Source of the DNA: Burkholderiales bacterium
GTDB taxonomy: Bacteria > Pseudomonadota > Gammaproteobacteria > Burkholderiales > Burkholderiaceae_C
Length of the DNA stretch: 64,000 nucleotides
Direction of reading: 5' to 3'
Assembly: GCA_017307855.1 (NCBI GenBank)
Contig: JAFKGD010000003.1
Span: 276,707 to 340,706 of the forward strand
Below the pieces are notes generated by a model. The model did not search any database. It saw nothing but the letters and a program-made list of their open reading frames with translations, and was not told the DNA's origin. The position numbers and the translations under genes are program-made. This document shows, piece by piece, positions 7,972 to 17,404 of this stretch; position 1 is the stretch's first letter, and every line of letters starts with the position of its first letter.

Positions 7972-10122
7972 ATGCAGCCCCTGATAGAACGACCACCCTC
8001 CGCCGAGACGGCAGTGCCCGCGCGGGCCGCAACGGACGGCCCGCCGCTGGTCCTGCTCGACCGCGACCACAGCATCCTGGCCTTCAACGAGCGCGTGTTC
8101 GACGTGGCCTGCCGGCCGGACGTTCCGCTGCTCGAACGCCTGCGCTACCTGTGCATCGTCTCGTCCAACCTGGACGAGTTCTTCGAGGTGCGTGTCGCAC
8201 CGCACCTGAAGGCGGCGCAGGTCGATGACCACAAGGGCCTCTACACGGCCGGGAGCTGGGCCGCGCTGTCCGAGGCCGCCCACAAGCTCGTCGCGCGGCA
8301 GTACGCGCTCTACAACGACGAACTCATGCCGGCCTTCCACGCGCAGGGCATCCGCATCGTGTCGCACGGCGAGCGCAACGAGGCGCAGCGGCGCTGGGTA
8401 CGACAGCACTTCGAGCGCGACGTGCGTCCGCTGCTGGTGCCGGTGGGGCTGGATCCGGCCCACCCGTTCCCGCAGGTGGCCAACAAGTCGCTCAACTTCA
8501 TCGTGCGCCTGTCGGGCCAGGACGCGTTCGGCCGCGAGAACGAGATCGCCATCGTGAAAGTGCCGCGCGTGCTGCCCCGGTTCGTGCGCATGCCGGACAA
8601 GCTGGCGCGCGGCGGCGTCGCGTTCGTCTCGCTCTCCAGCGTGATCCGTGCCCACCTGTCCGATCTGTTCCCCGGGCGCGAGGTGGGCGAGTTCTCGCAG
8701 TTCCGCGTCACGCGAAACTCCGACCTCGAAGTCGACGAGGACGACGTCAAGAACCTGCGCATGGCGCTGCGCCAGGGCCTGCAGCAGCGCCACTACGGGC
8801 AGGCGGTGCGGCTGGAAGTCTCGGCCGGTTGTTCCGATCACCTCGCGCATTTCCTGCTGCGCCAGTTCGACCTGCCGGAATCCGCGCTCTACCGCGTGCA
8901 CGGTCCGGTGAACCTGGTGCGGCTCACGCAACTCATCGATCTGATCGATGCGCCTCAACTGCTGTTTCCGCCCTGGAAGCCCGCGCCGTGCGCGGCCTTC
9001 GCCAGCGGCGGCTCGGTGTTCGACCGGCTACGCCAGGGCGACGTGCTGATCCATCAGCCGTACGAGAGTTTCGACGCCGTGCTCACCTTCCTGCGCGAGG
9101 CGGTGAACGATCCGAACGTGCTGGCCATCCGCCAGACCATCTACCGCACGGGTGCCGACTCGGAGCTGATGGATCTGCTGCGCGAAGCCGTGCGCCGCGG
9201 CAAGGAAGTGATGGTGGTGGTGGAGTTGAAGGCGCGGTTCGACGAAGAGGCCAACATCAACTGGGCCGAGAAGCTCGAATCCATCGGCGCGCAGGTGGTG
9301 TACGGCGTGGTGGGTCTCAAGACGCACGCCAAGATGCTGCTGGTGACGCGGCGCGAAGGCACGCGGCTGCGCCGCTACGCACATCTCTCCACCGGCAACT
9401 ACAACCTGCGCACGGCGCGCCTGTACACCGACATCGGCCACTTCACGGCCGATGCCGCGCTGACGGCCGACGTCGAGCAGGTGTTCGTGCACCTGGCCAG
9501 CCAGAGCCGCCTGCCGCGCATGAACCGGCTGTGGGTGGCGCCGTTCCAGCTGCACAAGCGGCTCATCGCGCGCATCGACGCGCTGGCCATGGCCGCCGCG
9601 GCCGGCCGCGACGCCCGCGTGATCGCCAAGATGAACGCGCTGACCGACGAGGCGCTGATTCATGCATTGGTGCGCGCGGGCCAGGCGGGGGTGCGCATCA
9701 ACCTGATCGTGCGCGGCGCGTGCATGCTGCCAGCGGGCGTGCCCGGCGTCACCGACAACATCCGCGTGCGGTCGCTGATCGGGCGCTTTCTGGAGCACAC
9801 GCGCGCGTTCTACTTCCGCGACGGCGAGGAAGAAGAGCTGCTGCTCTCCAGCGCCGACTGGATGAACCGCAACATGCTGCGCCGTGTCGAGCTGGCCTGG
9901 CCCGTGACCGACCCGGCGCTGCGCCGCCGCGTCATCGACGAATGCCTCGTCTCGGGCCTCTACGACGGCCAGGACGCCTGGGACCTGGGGCCCGACGGAC
10001 AGTACCGCCGCGTGAGCGGCAGCGCCTATCCCGGCGCGCAGGCGGCCCTCATGCAGCGCCACGCGCAGCCGCTGGTCGCCAGGCCCAACGCCACTTCACC
10101 GGGAGCATCGACATGGACCTGA
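7972..10122 (+). CDS. ppk1: Polyphosphate kinase 1
   Basis: A 716-residue PPK1 that polymerises the gamma phosphate of ATP into polyphosphate. The N domain starts at LLDRDHSILAFNERV. The catalytic C1/C2 PLD-like domains carry GLKTHAKMLLV, whose His452 is the predicted phosphohistidine (E. coli His435 equivalent), HLSTGNYNLRTARLYTDIGHF, and GRFLEHTRAFYF with His609. ATG 7972 was chosen; an in-frame GTG at 7918 would overlap the previous stop and add 18 residues lying on the promoter. A perfect Pho box upstream predicts PhoB control. The 3' end overlaps sixA by 10 bases. Confidence 0.97.
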   Translation: MQPLIERPPSAETAVPARAATDGPPLVLLDRDHSILAFNERVFDVACRPDVPLLERLRYLCIVSSNLDEFFEVRVAPHLKAAQVDDHKGLYTAGSWAALSEAAHKLVARQYALYNDELMPAFHAQGIRIVSHGERNEAQRRWVRQHFERDVRPLLVPVGLDPAHPFPQVANKSLNFIVRLSGQDAFGRENEIAIVKVPRVLPRFVRMPDKLARGGVAFVSLSSVIRAHLSDLFPGREVGEFSQFRVTRNSDLEVDEDDVKNLRMALRQGLQQRHYGQAVRLEVSAGCSDHLAHFLLRQFDLPESALYRVHGPVNLVRLTQLIDLIDAPQLLFPPWKPAPCAAFASGGSVFDRLRQGDVLIHQPYESFDAVLTFLREAVNDPNVLAIRQTIYRTGADSELMDLLREAVRRGKEVMVVVELKARFDEEANINWAEKLESIGAQVVYGVVGLKTHAKMLLVTRREGTRLRRYAHLSTGNYNLRTARLYTDIGHFTADAALTADVEQVFVHLASQSRLPRMNRLWVAPFQLHKRLIARIDALAMAAAAGRDARVIAKMNALTDEALIHALVRAGQAGVRINLIVRGACMLPAGVPGVTDNIRVRSLIGRFLEHTRAFYFRDGEEEELLLSSADWMNRNMLRRVELAWPVTDPALRRRVIDECLVSGLYDGQDAWDLGPDGQYRRVSGSAYPGAQAALMQRHAQPLVARPNATSPGASTWT

Positions 10123-10574
10123 TCTTCTGGCGTCACGCCGAAGCCGAGGAATGGGTGGAAGGCTGCAACGACATGGAACGTTCGCTCACCCCGCGCGGCG
10201 AGAAGCAGGCGGCGCGCATGTCGCAGTGGCTCGACCGCCAGTTGCCCGATGGCGTGCGCATCGTCTGCAGCCCGGCGCGCCGGACCGAGCAGACCGTGCT
10301 GGCGCTGGGCCGCAAGTACAAGCTGCGCAGCGAACTGTCACCCGACGGCACGCCCGACCAGTTGCTCGAACTCGTGCAATGGCCGACCAGCCGTCAGACC
10401 TTCCTGGTCGTGGGCCACCAGCCGCTCCTGGGCCAAACCATCGCGCGCCTGGCCGGGCTGCAGGACGAGGAGTGCGCCGTGCGCAAGGGCGGCGTCTGGT
10501 GGCTGCGCCATCGCGAGCGCCATGGCGTCGGGCAAACCGTCGTCGTGACGGTGCAGTCGCCCGAGATGCTGTGA
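10113..10574 (+). CDS. sixA: SixA phosphohistidine phosphatase
   Basis: A 153-residue histidine phosphatase with the short branch-2 fold. The active-site motif is FWRHAEAEE (His8), with SPARRTEQT and VVGHQPLLG supplying further catalytic Arg and His residues. SixA proteins remove phosphate from phosphohistidine on phosphotransfer proteins. The gene overlaps ppk1 by 10 bases in another frame, so it is translationally coupled to a kinase that itself works through a phosphohistidine. No other two-component HPt protein is adjacent. Confidence 0.9.
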   Translation: MDLIFWRHAEAEEWVEGCNDMERSLTPRGEKQAARMSQWLDRQLPDGVRIVCSPARRTEQTVLALGRKYKLRSELSPDGTPDQLLELVQWPTSRQTFLVVGHQPLLGQTIARLAGLQDEECAVRKGGVWWLRHRERHGVGQTVVVTVQSPEML

Positions 10575-10596
10575 CGCGTGCCCGGCGGCGCTGCCG

Positions 10597-11157
10597 TCAG
10601 GCCTTGCCGGGGCGGCCGGTCTTCAGCGCCGGCACCTGGCCCAGCGCGGCGAGCAGCGCCGCATCGGTGAGGCCCGACAGCAGCTTGATGCCGGCGCGCA
10701 GCACTTCGCTCTTCTTGGCCGGTTGACCCAGCCTGGCCGAACGGGCCTTGAGATCGTCGATCACCGCGTATTCGGTCTTGGGAATGGTGAAGCTGTCGCG
10801 CACCAGCTTGGGCTTGCGCGCCTTGGCTTCGCGCGTGGCCTTCTCGGCCCCAGCCTTGGCCGGCGTGGCGGCTTGCGTGGCAGCCTTGCTGACGGCGGAC
10901 TTGGCGGGGCTGGTCTTCACGGGTGCGGTCTTCACGGGCGCCGCCTTCGCCGGAGCGGAGGATTTCGCCGCCTTGGCCGCAGACTTCTTTGCCGCAGCCT
11001 TCTTCACGGCCTTCGCAGGGGCCGCCTTGACTGCCGGTTGCGCGGGCGCGGTGGCCGTGGGCGCCACCGGCGCAAAGGCCTCGGCCAGCGAGCGGCCGGC
11101 GGGTGCCGGCGCATTGGCGATCGAGGGGCGGGGAGTGGTCTTGCGTGCAGTTGCCAT
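10597..11157 (-). CDS. AlgP-like Ala/Lys-rich protein with C-terminal DNA-binding-like domain
   Basis: A 186-residue basic protein in two parts. Residues ~40-125 are a low-complexity Ala-Lys-Pro tract with repeats of the KTAPVK and AKKSAAK kind, resembling histone H1/AlgP tails that bind DNA without specificity. Residues ~125-186 are non-repetitive (KLVRDSFTIPKTEYAVIDDL onward) and resemble a ribbon-helix-helix type segment (RDSFTIPKTEYAVID). It is convergent with sixA. A perfect inverted repeat lies 21 bases upstream of its start and could be its own operator. Role in nucleoid or polyphosphate granule organisation is speculative. Confidence 0.7.
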   Translation of the reverse strand: MATARKTTPRPSIANAPAPAGRSLAEAFAPVAPTATAPAQPAVKAAPAKAVKKAAAKKSAAKAAKSSAPAKAAPVKTAPVKTSPAKSAVSKAATQAATPAKAGAEKATREAKARKPKLVRDSFTIPKTEYAVIDDLKARSARLGQPAKKSEVLRAGIKLLSGLTDAALLAALGQVPALKTGRPGKA

Positions 11158-11178
11158 GATGAACTTCGAGTGAAATGA

Positions 11179-11216
11179 AAAACGGTGTAAACAGTTTATA
11201 CCGTTTACACCGTTTT
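11179..11216. promoter_or_regulatory. Perfect 14-base inverted repeat with a third half-site
   Basis: AAAACGGTGTAAAC (11179-11192) and GTTTACACCGTTTT (11203-11216) are exact reverse complements with a 10-base spacer. On the minus strand a further half-site, CGGTATAAA, lies inside the spacer, giving three CGGT(G/A)TAAA copies. It sits between ppx and the AlgP-like gene. The dyad and AT-rich centre suit an operator or promoter. Terminator function for ppx is possible but the T-tract is short. Confidence 0.6.
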
Positions 11217-11254
11217 CATCTATCGCGGCATGGCGGGCCGCAGGAGCGTGGTCT

Positions 11255-12754
11255 TCAGCCCATGTCGAGCTGCAGGCCGAAGGGTATCTTCTGCCAGGCC
11301 GCCACTTCCTCGCGCAGCAGCCACGCCGACTGCGGCCAGGCCTCGGCCCAGCCGGGGCGCACGGAGATGCGCGCGCCGTCGCGGCGCCGCTCGACGCGGA
11401 AACCGTCCAGATCCGGATCGCGGCGCGCATGGCACAACACCACGGCCAGGCGAAGCGCCAGCAACTGGTGGGTGAACGTCGCATCGGCCCAATCGCTCTC
11501 CAGTTTGCGCAGCTTGCCGCGGTGGCCCAGCACCAGCAGGCTCAGGCGGTGGAGCTCGGGCATGGCGAAGCCGGGCGCATCGGCGTTGTCGAGGATGTAG
11601 GCGCCGTGCTTGTGCGCATCACTGTGCGAGATGAGCGCGCCGATCTCGTGCAGGCGGGCCGCCCAGTGCAACTCGCGCGCGAGGCCGGCGGTCTGCGCCG
11701 CGTCGGCCTGCGACGCGCCGGCGCGCAACTGAAGGAACAGCTCGCGCGAGACCTGATCCACCCGGCGCGCCTGCGCGGCGTCGGCCTCGAAGCGCAGAGC
11801 CAGGCGCTCCACCGTGGCATTGCGCACGTCGCTGTGCTCGTCCTCGCGCGCGATCAGGTCATACAGCGCGCCATGGCGCAGCGCGCCTTGCGCGGCATGC
11901 AGCTCGTCGATCTCCAGCAATTCGAAGACGGCCCGCAGCACGCTCACGCCGCCGCCCAGCACGGCACGGCGGTCGTCCTTGAGGGCATCCAGGCGCAGGC
12001 GGTCGGTGTGCTGGGCGCGCAGCATGCGATCGACGAGCCAGTCCAGCCCCTCGCGCGTGACGCGCGCCTCGCCGAAACCGGCGGCCTGCAGGATGTCGGC
12101 CACCGCACCCACGGTGCCCGAGGCGCCGTAGGCCACGTCCCAGTGCCGCCGGCCGTAGGCCTCGGCCGCCTCGTCGAGCACGGCCTTGGCGGCGATGCCG
12201 GCGGTCTCGAACGATTCGCGTGTGAGCTGGCCCCCGGGAAAGTACTTCATCGACCACGCGACGCTGCCGACGCGGTAGGACTCCATGGCGCGCGCCTCGA
12301 AGGCCTGGCCCAGGATCAGCTCGGTCGAGCGGCCGCCGATGTCGATGACCAGGCGCCGCTCCTGGCTCTGCGGCAGCAGGCGCGAGACGCCCTGGTAGAT
12401 GAGGCGGGCTTCCTCGCGGCCGGGAATGACGTCGATGGGAAAGCCCAGCACCACGCAGGCGCGGGCCAGGAATTCGTCGCGGTTGCGTGCTTCGCGCAGA
12501 GTCTGGGTGGCGACGGCACGCACCTGCGCGGGCTTGAAGCCCGCCAGGCGTTCGCCGAAGCGGGCCAGGCAGTCCCAGCCGCGCTGCATGGCGTCGGCGG
12601 TGAGGTTGCGTTCCGCATCCAGGCCATTGCCCTGGCGCACGGTTTCCTTGAGGTACTCGATGCGCTGGACCTGGCCGTGGTCGAGCCGGCCGATTTCGAG
12701 CCGGAAGCTGTTGGAGCCGAGGTCGACCGCGGCGAGTAGGGTTCCGTTCTGCAT
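11255..12754 (-). CDS. ppx: Exopolyphosphatase, Ppx/GppA family
   Basis: A 499-residue enzyme that trims phosphate from polyphosphate ends. The N-terminal actin-like ATPase fold has AAVDLGSNSFRLEIG (phosphate 1 motif), VIDIGGRSTELILG (phosphate 2) and VAYGASGTVGAVADIL. The C-terminal half is the HD-like helical region (LHEIGALISHSDAHKHGAYI). Length matches bacterial Ppx. ATG 12754 was chosen because residues upstream are not conserved-looking. It lies opposite to ppk1, so synthesis and breakdown of polyphosphate are encoded in one locus but transcribed separately. Confidence 0.93.
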   Translation of the reverse strand: MQNGTLLAAVDLGSNSFRLEIGRLDHGQVQRIEYLKETVRQGNGLDAERNLTADAMQRGWDCLARFGERLAGFKPAQVRAVATQTLREARNRDEFLARACVVLGFPIDVIPGREEARLIYQGVSRLLPQSQERRLVIDIGGRSTELILGQAFEARAMESYRVGSVAWSMKYFPGGQLTRESFETAGIAAKAVLDEAAEAYGRRHWDVAYGASGTVGAVADILQAAGFGEARVTREGLDWLVDRMLRAQHTDRLRLDALKDDRRAVLGGGVSVLRAVFELLEIDELHAAQGALRHGALYDLIAREDEHSDVRNATVERLALRFEADAAQARRVDQVSRELFLQLRAGASQADAAQTAGLARELHWAARLHEIGALISHSDAHKHGAYILDNADAPGFAMPELHRLSLLVLGHRGKLRKLESDWADATFTHQLLALRLAVVLCHARRDPDLDGFRVERRRDGARISVRPGWAEAWPQSAWLLREEVAAWQKIPFGLQLDMG

Positions 12755-12866
12755 GGATCGTTGTGTGTGGCGGCGCGTCGATGGTAGCCGCTGCCGCGAT
12801 CCGGCCCTGCGAAGAAGATGCATGAAGACGTGCGTGTTCCGGTGTCCGAGGCCTGGCTGCGAGCGC

Positions 12867-14045
12867 TCAACCCACCAGGCGTCCGTCGCGGGTGAGCATG
12901 CTCTGCGTCACGTAGGTGCTGCCCAGGCCGCTGGCGCCCGCATTGATGCGAAAGCCTCCCAGTTCCACCGCCGGCCGCCGCGCGAACGCCGCGAGCACGC
13001 TCTGCCGCGAGGGCGTGCCGTCCATGCCACGCATGACCTGTTGCGTGTAGCGCGCAGCCAGGTATCCGGCCAGGCTGTGCGGCGTGGGCGCTTCGTCGAA
13101 CAGCCGCGCCAGCGCGTCGCGGAACTGGCGCACGACGGGCATCGACGCCGTCACCACCGGCACGGGCTGCGTGCCGATCACGGGAACGTTGGCCGGCGCG
13201 CCCGAGAGCGCCAGTGTCTGCAGGTTGGCATCGGCCAGCGCCACCACGAACTGCTGTCGCACCGAGCCGGCGCGTGCCAGCAGCTGGCACAGGCGCACCA
13301 GTTCGGGCGTGCCGCCCACGAACAGCACGATGGCCGGCGCACCGGAAGGATTCCCGGGGGGCACCACGCGCAGCGTCAGCTTCATGTCGTCGGCGGCGCG
13401 CTGCACGCTGCCATGCGACTGGCGGCGATCTTCGGGCGTGGCGTAGATCACGCCGATTTCGGGCACGCCCACGATGGAAAGCGTGCGCAGCGCGTGGCCG
13501 ATCTGCTCCTCGCGCGGGGCGAAGATGGGGAAGGTGAGGGCGTCGTCACCGGCCGGCGTGTCGTGCAGCCAGGGCGCGACATGCGCGACGGGCGGCGAGC
13601 CTTCGCGTACGCCGGCCTGCACCAGGCGGCCCAGCGCCGAGGCGGTGGCATGGCCGGTGGTGCCGGTCAGCGCGATGTGCTGCGGCTCGCGCCGCACGTC
13701 GTTCCAGACTCGGGCCAATGCATCGGCGCTGCCGTCCACCTCGATCACCTGGTGCTGCACGATACGGCCCTGCAGGCCGCCATTCGCGTTGAACTGCTGC
13801 CAGGCCGCGCGGGCGCCCGCCACGAAGTCGCGCGAGATGTCCTGCTGTGCGGGCGACATGTCGGTGATCTGCACGACCGACAGGTCGCGCGCCGCGGTGC
13901 GTGTCTGCGCGTGGACGGCGGGGCCGGCGAGGCCCGCCGCGGCCAGGCCCGCGCCGGCCTTCAGCCAGCGGCGGCGTGCCGGCGACGTGGGTGCGGCGCA
14001 CGCGGCAGAGGCGAGGGAGGACTGTGGATGAGGAGGCTGCGACAT
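12867..14045 (-). CDS. ABC transporter substrate-binding protein, branched-chain amino acid type
   Basis: A 392-residue type I periplasmic binding protein of the LivK-like (Peripla_BP_6) class. The N-terminus has a twin-arginine-like segment RRRWLKAGAGLAAAGLAGPA with cleavage near HAQ. The opening strand VVQITDMSPAQQDISRDFVAGARAA and the ALTGTTGHATASALG segment are typical. No permease or ATPase gene is adjacent, so it is an orphan component, common in Comamonadaceae. Ligand unknown. It is divergent from pstS, and the two share a 338-base intergenic region. Confidence 0.8.
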   Translation of the reverse strand: MSQPPHPQSSLASAACAAPTSPARRRWLKAGAGLAAAGLAGPAVHAQTRTAARDLSVVQITDMSPAQQDISRDFVAGARAAWQQFNANGGLQGRIVQHQVIEVDGSADALARVWNDVRREPQHIALTGTTGHATASALGRLVQAGVREGSPPVAHVAPWLHDTPAGDDALTFPIFAPREEQIGHALRTLSIVGVPEIGVIYATPEDRRQSHGSVQRAADDMKLTLRVVPPGNPSGAPAIVLFVGGTPELVRLCQLLARAGSVRQQFVVALADANLQTLALSGAPANVPVIGTQPVPVVTASMPVVRQFRDALARLFDEAPTPHSLAGYLAARYTQQVMRGMDGTPSRQSVLAAFARRPAVELGGFRINAGASGLGSTYVTQSMLTRDGRLVG

Positions 14046-14314
14046 CGGGAAAGGCGACCTGCGGTTGGAGGAAAGTGCGCTGGCGAACGTCCGGCGGCAC
14101 CGGACGGCGATGGCGCCAATCTAGGAAAACTCCATGACATCCCTGCGGCAAGCCGGTCATGTGCCGTTTCCTGTGGCGCGGGTGCGACGAGGGGTGTCAC
14201 GAGGATTTCATTGCCCGCCGTCATCCTGCCCTCGCACCGTGCGACACGAGGCTGCGGCTTTGCGAAAGCCTCGCGCGGTGAGCGTCAGGTGTCAGCTGCG
14301 TGACGACTGCGTGG

Positions 14315-14348
14315 CTGTCACGAGGTCGTCACAAACACTGCCTACATT
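14315..14348 (+). promoter_or_regulatory. PhoB-dependent promoter of pstS
   Basis: Pho box CTGTCAC (14315-14321), GAGG, TCGTCAC (14326-14332) has exact 11-base half-site spacing. A candidate -10 element TACATT begins at 14343, ten bases after the box, which is the standard spacing where the Pho box replaces the -35 element. The rest of the 338-base intergenic region (14046-14383) shows no further gene. Confidence 0.8.
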
Positions 14349-14383
14349 GCCCTGATCGAGCTCTTCCAACCCAGAGGTAACAG

Positions 14384-15421
14384 ATGAAATTCCACTCCAA
14401 GCTTGCCGCCATCGGCGTGGCGACCACCGTCCTGATGGCCCAGGCCGCCCTGGCGCAAGACGTGACGGGCGCTGGCGCGTCCTTCCCCGCGCCCGTGTAC
14501 GCCAAGTGGGCCGATGCCTACAACAAGGCCACCGGCGCCAAGGTGAACTACCAGTCCGTCGGCTCGGGCGCCGGCATCAAGCAGATCCAGGCCAAGACCG
14601 TGGACTTCGGCGCTTCGGACGCGCCCCTGTCGGACGAACAACTGGCCAAGGACGGCCTGATCCAGTTCCCCACCGTGATCGGTGGCGTGGTGCCGGTGGT
14701 CAACGTCAAGGGCATCGCCCCCGGCCAATTGAAGCTGACCGGCGCCGTGCTGGCCGACATCTACCTGGGCAAGATCGCCAAGTGGAACGAGCCGGCCATC
14801 GCTTCGCTCAACCCCGGCGTCACGCTGCCGGACGCACCCATCGCCGTGGTGCGCCGCGCCGACGGTTCGGGCACCACCTTCGCCTTCACCGAATACCTGA
14901 CCAAGGTCAGCCCCGCCTGGAAGGCCGAAGTCGGCACGGGCACCGCCGTCAAGTGGCCCACCGGCGCGGGTGGCAAGGGCAACGAAGGCGTGTCGGCCTT
15001 CGTGATGCGCCTGCCGGATTCGATCGGCTACGTCGAGTACGCCTACGCCAAGCAGAACAAGATGTCCCACGTCGCGCTGCAGAACGCCGACGGCGCCTAC
15101 GTGCAGCCCGACGACGAGACGTTCAAGGCGGCCGCGGCCGGCATCGACTGGTCCAAGTCGTTCGCCCAGAGCCTGACCAACGCCAGCGGCAAGACCGCAT
15201 GGCCCATCTCGACGGCCACCTTCATCCTGGTCTACACCAAGCCGGACAACCCCGCCAAGACCGCTGCCGCCCTGAAGTTCTTCGACTGGGCCTACACCAA
15301 CGGCGACAAGGCCGCCGCCGATCTGGACTACGTGCCGTTCCCGGCCAACGTGAAGAGCGCCATCCGCACGTCCTGGGGCAAGGTGATGGGTGCCGACGGT
15401 CGCCCCGTCGCCTACAAGTAA
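14384..15421 (+). CDS. pstS: Phosphate ABC transporter substrate-binding protein
   Basis: A 345-residue periplasmic phosphate-binding protein. The signal peptide is cleaved after AQAALA (about residue 24). The mature protein starts with QDVTGAGASFPAPVY, the PstS hallmark, and has NYQSVGSGAGIKQI and RADGSGTTFAFTEYL, which supply phosphate ligands. AGAGGT lies just upstream of the ATG. It heads the pstSCAB-phoU-phoB-phoR operon. A strong hairpin follows the stop codon and may raise pstS transcript levels relative to the membrane genes. Confidence 0.97.
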   Translation: MKFHSKLAAIGVATTVLMAQAALAQDVTGAGASFPAPVYAKWADAYNKATGAKVNYQSVGSGAGIKQIQAKTVDFGASDAPLSDEQLAKDGLIQFPTVIGGVVPVVNVKGIAPGQLKLTGAVLADIYLGKIAKWNEPAIASLNPGVTLPDAPIAVVRRADGSGTTFAFTEYLTKVSPAWKAEVGTGTAVKWPTGAGGKGNEGVSAFVMRLPDSIGYVEYAYAKQNKMSHVALQNADGAYVQPDDETFKAAAAGIDWSKSFAQSLTNASGKTAWPISTATFILVYTKPDNPAKTAAALKFFDWAYTNGDKAAADLDYVPFPANVKSAIRTSWGKVMGADGRPVAYK

Positions 15422-15474
15422 GCCCCTTCCACCGACGCAGGACCGCCCGTGTCTTCCGCCTTTCCCGCAGAACC

Positions 15475-15504
15475 GATGCCGGCGGGCCTGTCCCGCCCGG
15501 CATC
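15475..15504 (+). promoter_or_regulatory. pstS-pstC intergenic hairpin
   Basis: GATGCCGGCGGG pairs with CCCGCCCGGCATC (one bulged base) around a 5-base loop, with no T-tract. Such a stem after a highly expressed binding-protein gene usually protects the 3' end of its mRNA or partly attenuates read-through. It also argues that pstC starts at ATG 15521 rather than the in-frame GTG 15449 upstream of the stem. Confidence 0.65.
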
Positions 15505-15520
15505 GGACGACAGAACCAGA

Positions 15521-16486
15521 ATGAAAACTCCTCCTCCTGCGCGGACGCCTCGTACCGGCCCGCTCGCAGACCGGCTGTTCGGCTGGGCGGCCAAGGGCGC
15601 GGCGCTGCTGACGCTGGCGCTGCTGATCGGCATCCTGCTGTCGCTGATCGCCGGGGCCTGGCCGGCCATTGCCAAGTACGGGCTGGGCTTCCTCACCAAC
15701 GCCGAATGGGATCCCGTGCAGGAGGAATTCGGCGGCCTGGTGATGATCTACGGCACCTTGGCCACATCGGCCATCGCGCTGCTCATCGCGGTGCCGATCA
15801 GCTTCGGCATCGCCCTGTTCCTGACCGAACTCTCCCCCAGCTGGCTCAAGCGCCCGCTGGGCACGGCCATCGAACTGCTGGCCGCGGTGCCCTCCATCGT
15901 CTACGGCATGTGGGGCCTGCTGGTGTTCGGCCCCATCCTCGCCACCTACGTTCAACGGCCGCTGCAGCAACTGCTGGATGGCGTGCCCTTCCTCGGGGCC
16001 TTCGTGTCCGGCCCGCCGGTGGGCATCGGCATCCTGTCGGCCGGGATCATCCTGGCCATCATGATCATTCCGTTCATCGCCTCGGTGATGCGTGACGTGT
16101 TCGAAGTCACGCCGCCGCTGCTCAAGGAGTCGGCCTACGGCCTGGGCTCGACCACCTGGGAGGTGGTCTCCAAGGTCGTGCTGCCCTACACCAAGGCCGG
16201 CGTCGTCGGCGGCATCATGCTCGGCCTGGGCCGGGCGCTGGGCGAGACGATGGCCGTCACCTTCGTGATCGGCAACATGAACCAGTTGTCGTCGCTCTCG
16301 CTGTTCGAGGCTGCCAACAGCATCACGTCCGCGCTGGCCAACGAATTCGCCGAAGCCGGCACCGGCATGCACCAGGCGGCGCTGATGTACCTGGGCCTGG
16401 TGCTGTTCTTCATCACCTTCGTCGTGCTGTCGCTGTCCAAGATCCTGCTGGCGCAGATGCGCAAGAGCGAAGGGACCAAATCATGA
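15521..16486 (+). CDS. pstC: Phosphate ABC transporter permease PstC
   Basis: A 321-residue inner-membrane permease with six predicted membrane spans, the first at [20 protein letters not shown]. The cytoplasmic coupling loop is [20 protein letters not shown], followed by [16 protein letters not shown], both typical of PstC. It forms the phosphate channel with PstA. The gene follows pstS after the hairpin, and its stop overlaps the pstA start (ATGA), indicating coupled 1:1 synthesis. Confidence 0.96.
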   Translation: MKTPPPARTPRTGPLADRLFGWAAKGAALLTLALLIGILLSLIAGAWPAIAKYGLGFLTNAEWDPVQEEFGGLVMIYGTLATSAIALLIAVPISFGIALFLTELSPSWLKRPLGTAIELLAAVPSIVYGMWGLLVFGPILATYVQRPLQQLLDGVPFLGAFVSGPPVGIGILSAGIILAIMIIPFIASVMRDVFEVTPPLLKESAYGLGSTTWEVVSKVVLPYTKAGVVGGIMLGLGRALGETMAVTFVIGNMNQLSSLSLFEAANSITSALANEFAEAGTGMHQAALMYLGLVLFFITFVVLSLSKILLAQMRKSEGTKS

Positions 16487-17373
16487 ACGCCGGCACCGGA
16501 CAACAACTCATCGCTTCGGCCGATCTGGCGCGCCTGCGCCAGGCCAAGTACGCCCGCCGCAAGACGGTGAACCAGATCGCGCTGGCGCTGTCGCTGGCGG
16601 CCATGGCCTTCGGCGTGTTCTGGCTGGTGTGGATCCTCTGGGAAACGCTGCGCCTGGGCCTGGCCGGCCTGTCATGGGCGGCCTTCAGCCAGATGACGCC
16701 GCCGCCCAACGAAGTGGGCGGCATCGCCAACGCCATCTACGGCTCGTTCCTGATGGTGATGCTGGCCACCTTCGTGGGCACGCCCATCGGCATCATGGCC
16801 GGCATCTACCTGGCCGAGTACAACCCCCGGGGCTGGCTTGCCTCGGTGACGCGCTTCGTCAACGACATCCTGCTGTCGGCACCCTCGATCGTGATCGGCC
16901 TGTTCGTCTACGCCGTGATCGTGGCGCGCTTCAAGAGCTTCTCGGGCTGGGCCGGCGCGATGGCGCTGGCGCTGATCGTGATCCCGGTGGTCATCCGTAC
17001 CACCGAGAACATGCTGCAACTGGTGCCGCCGGGCCTGCGCGAGGCGGCCTATGCGCTGGGCACGCCCAAGTGGAAGGTGATCATGTCCATCACCCTGCGG
17101 GCGGCGCGTGCCGGCGTGGTGACGGGCATCCTGCTGGCCGTGGCACGCATCTCGGGCGAGACCGCTCCGCTGTTGTTCACCGCGCTGTCCAACCAGTTCT
17201 GGACGTCGAACCTGTCCGAGCCGATGGCCAGCCTGCCGGTGACCATCTTCAAGTTCGCGATGAGCCCGTACGAGAACTGGCAGCAACTGGCTTGGGCCGG
17301 CGTGTTCCTGATCACGCTCGCCGTCCTCGCGCTGAACATTCTGGCCCGGGTGCTGACCCGCGCCAGACACTGA
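16483..17373 (+). CDS. pstA: Phosphate ABC transporter permease PstA
   Basis: A 296-residue permease with about six membrane spans. PstA features include [20 protein letters not shown], the EAA-like loop [20 protein letters not shown] and [20 protein letters not shown]. The start codon overlaps the pstC stop, and the product pairs with PstC. The stop is 32 bases before pstB. Confidence 0.96.
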   Translation: MNAGTGQQLIASADLARLRQAKYARRKTVNQIALALSLAAMAFGVFWLVWILWETLRLGLAGLSWAAFSQMTPPPNEVGGIANAIYGSFLMVMLATFVGTPIGIMAGIYLAEYNPRGWLASVTRFVNDILLSAPSIVIGLFVYAVIVARFKSFSGWAGAMALALIVIPVVIRTTENMLQLVPPGLREAAYALGTPKWKVIMSITLRAARAGVVTGILLAVARISGETAPLLFTALSNQFWTSNLSEPMASLPVTIFKFAMSPYENWQQLAWAGVFLITLAVLALNILARVLTRARH

Positions 17374-17404
17374 ACGACAACGAACAACGCAAGGGCCACA
17401 CGCC

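Noticed and set aside
14289-14306. A second Pho box upstream of the pstS site
   Set aside because: GTGTCAG is a fair half-site but the partner GTGACGA at 11 bases is poor.
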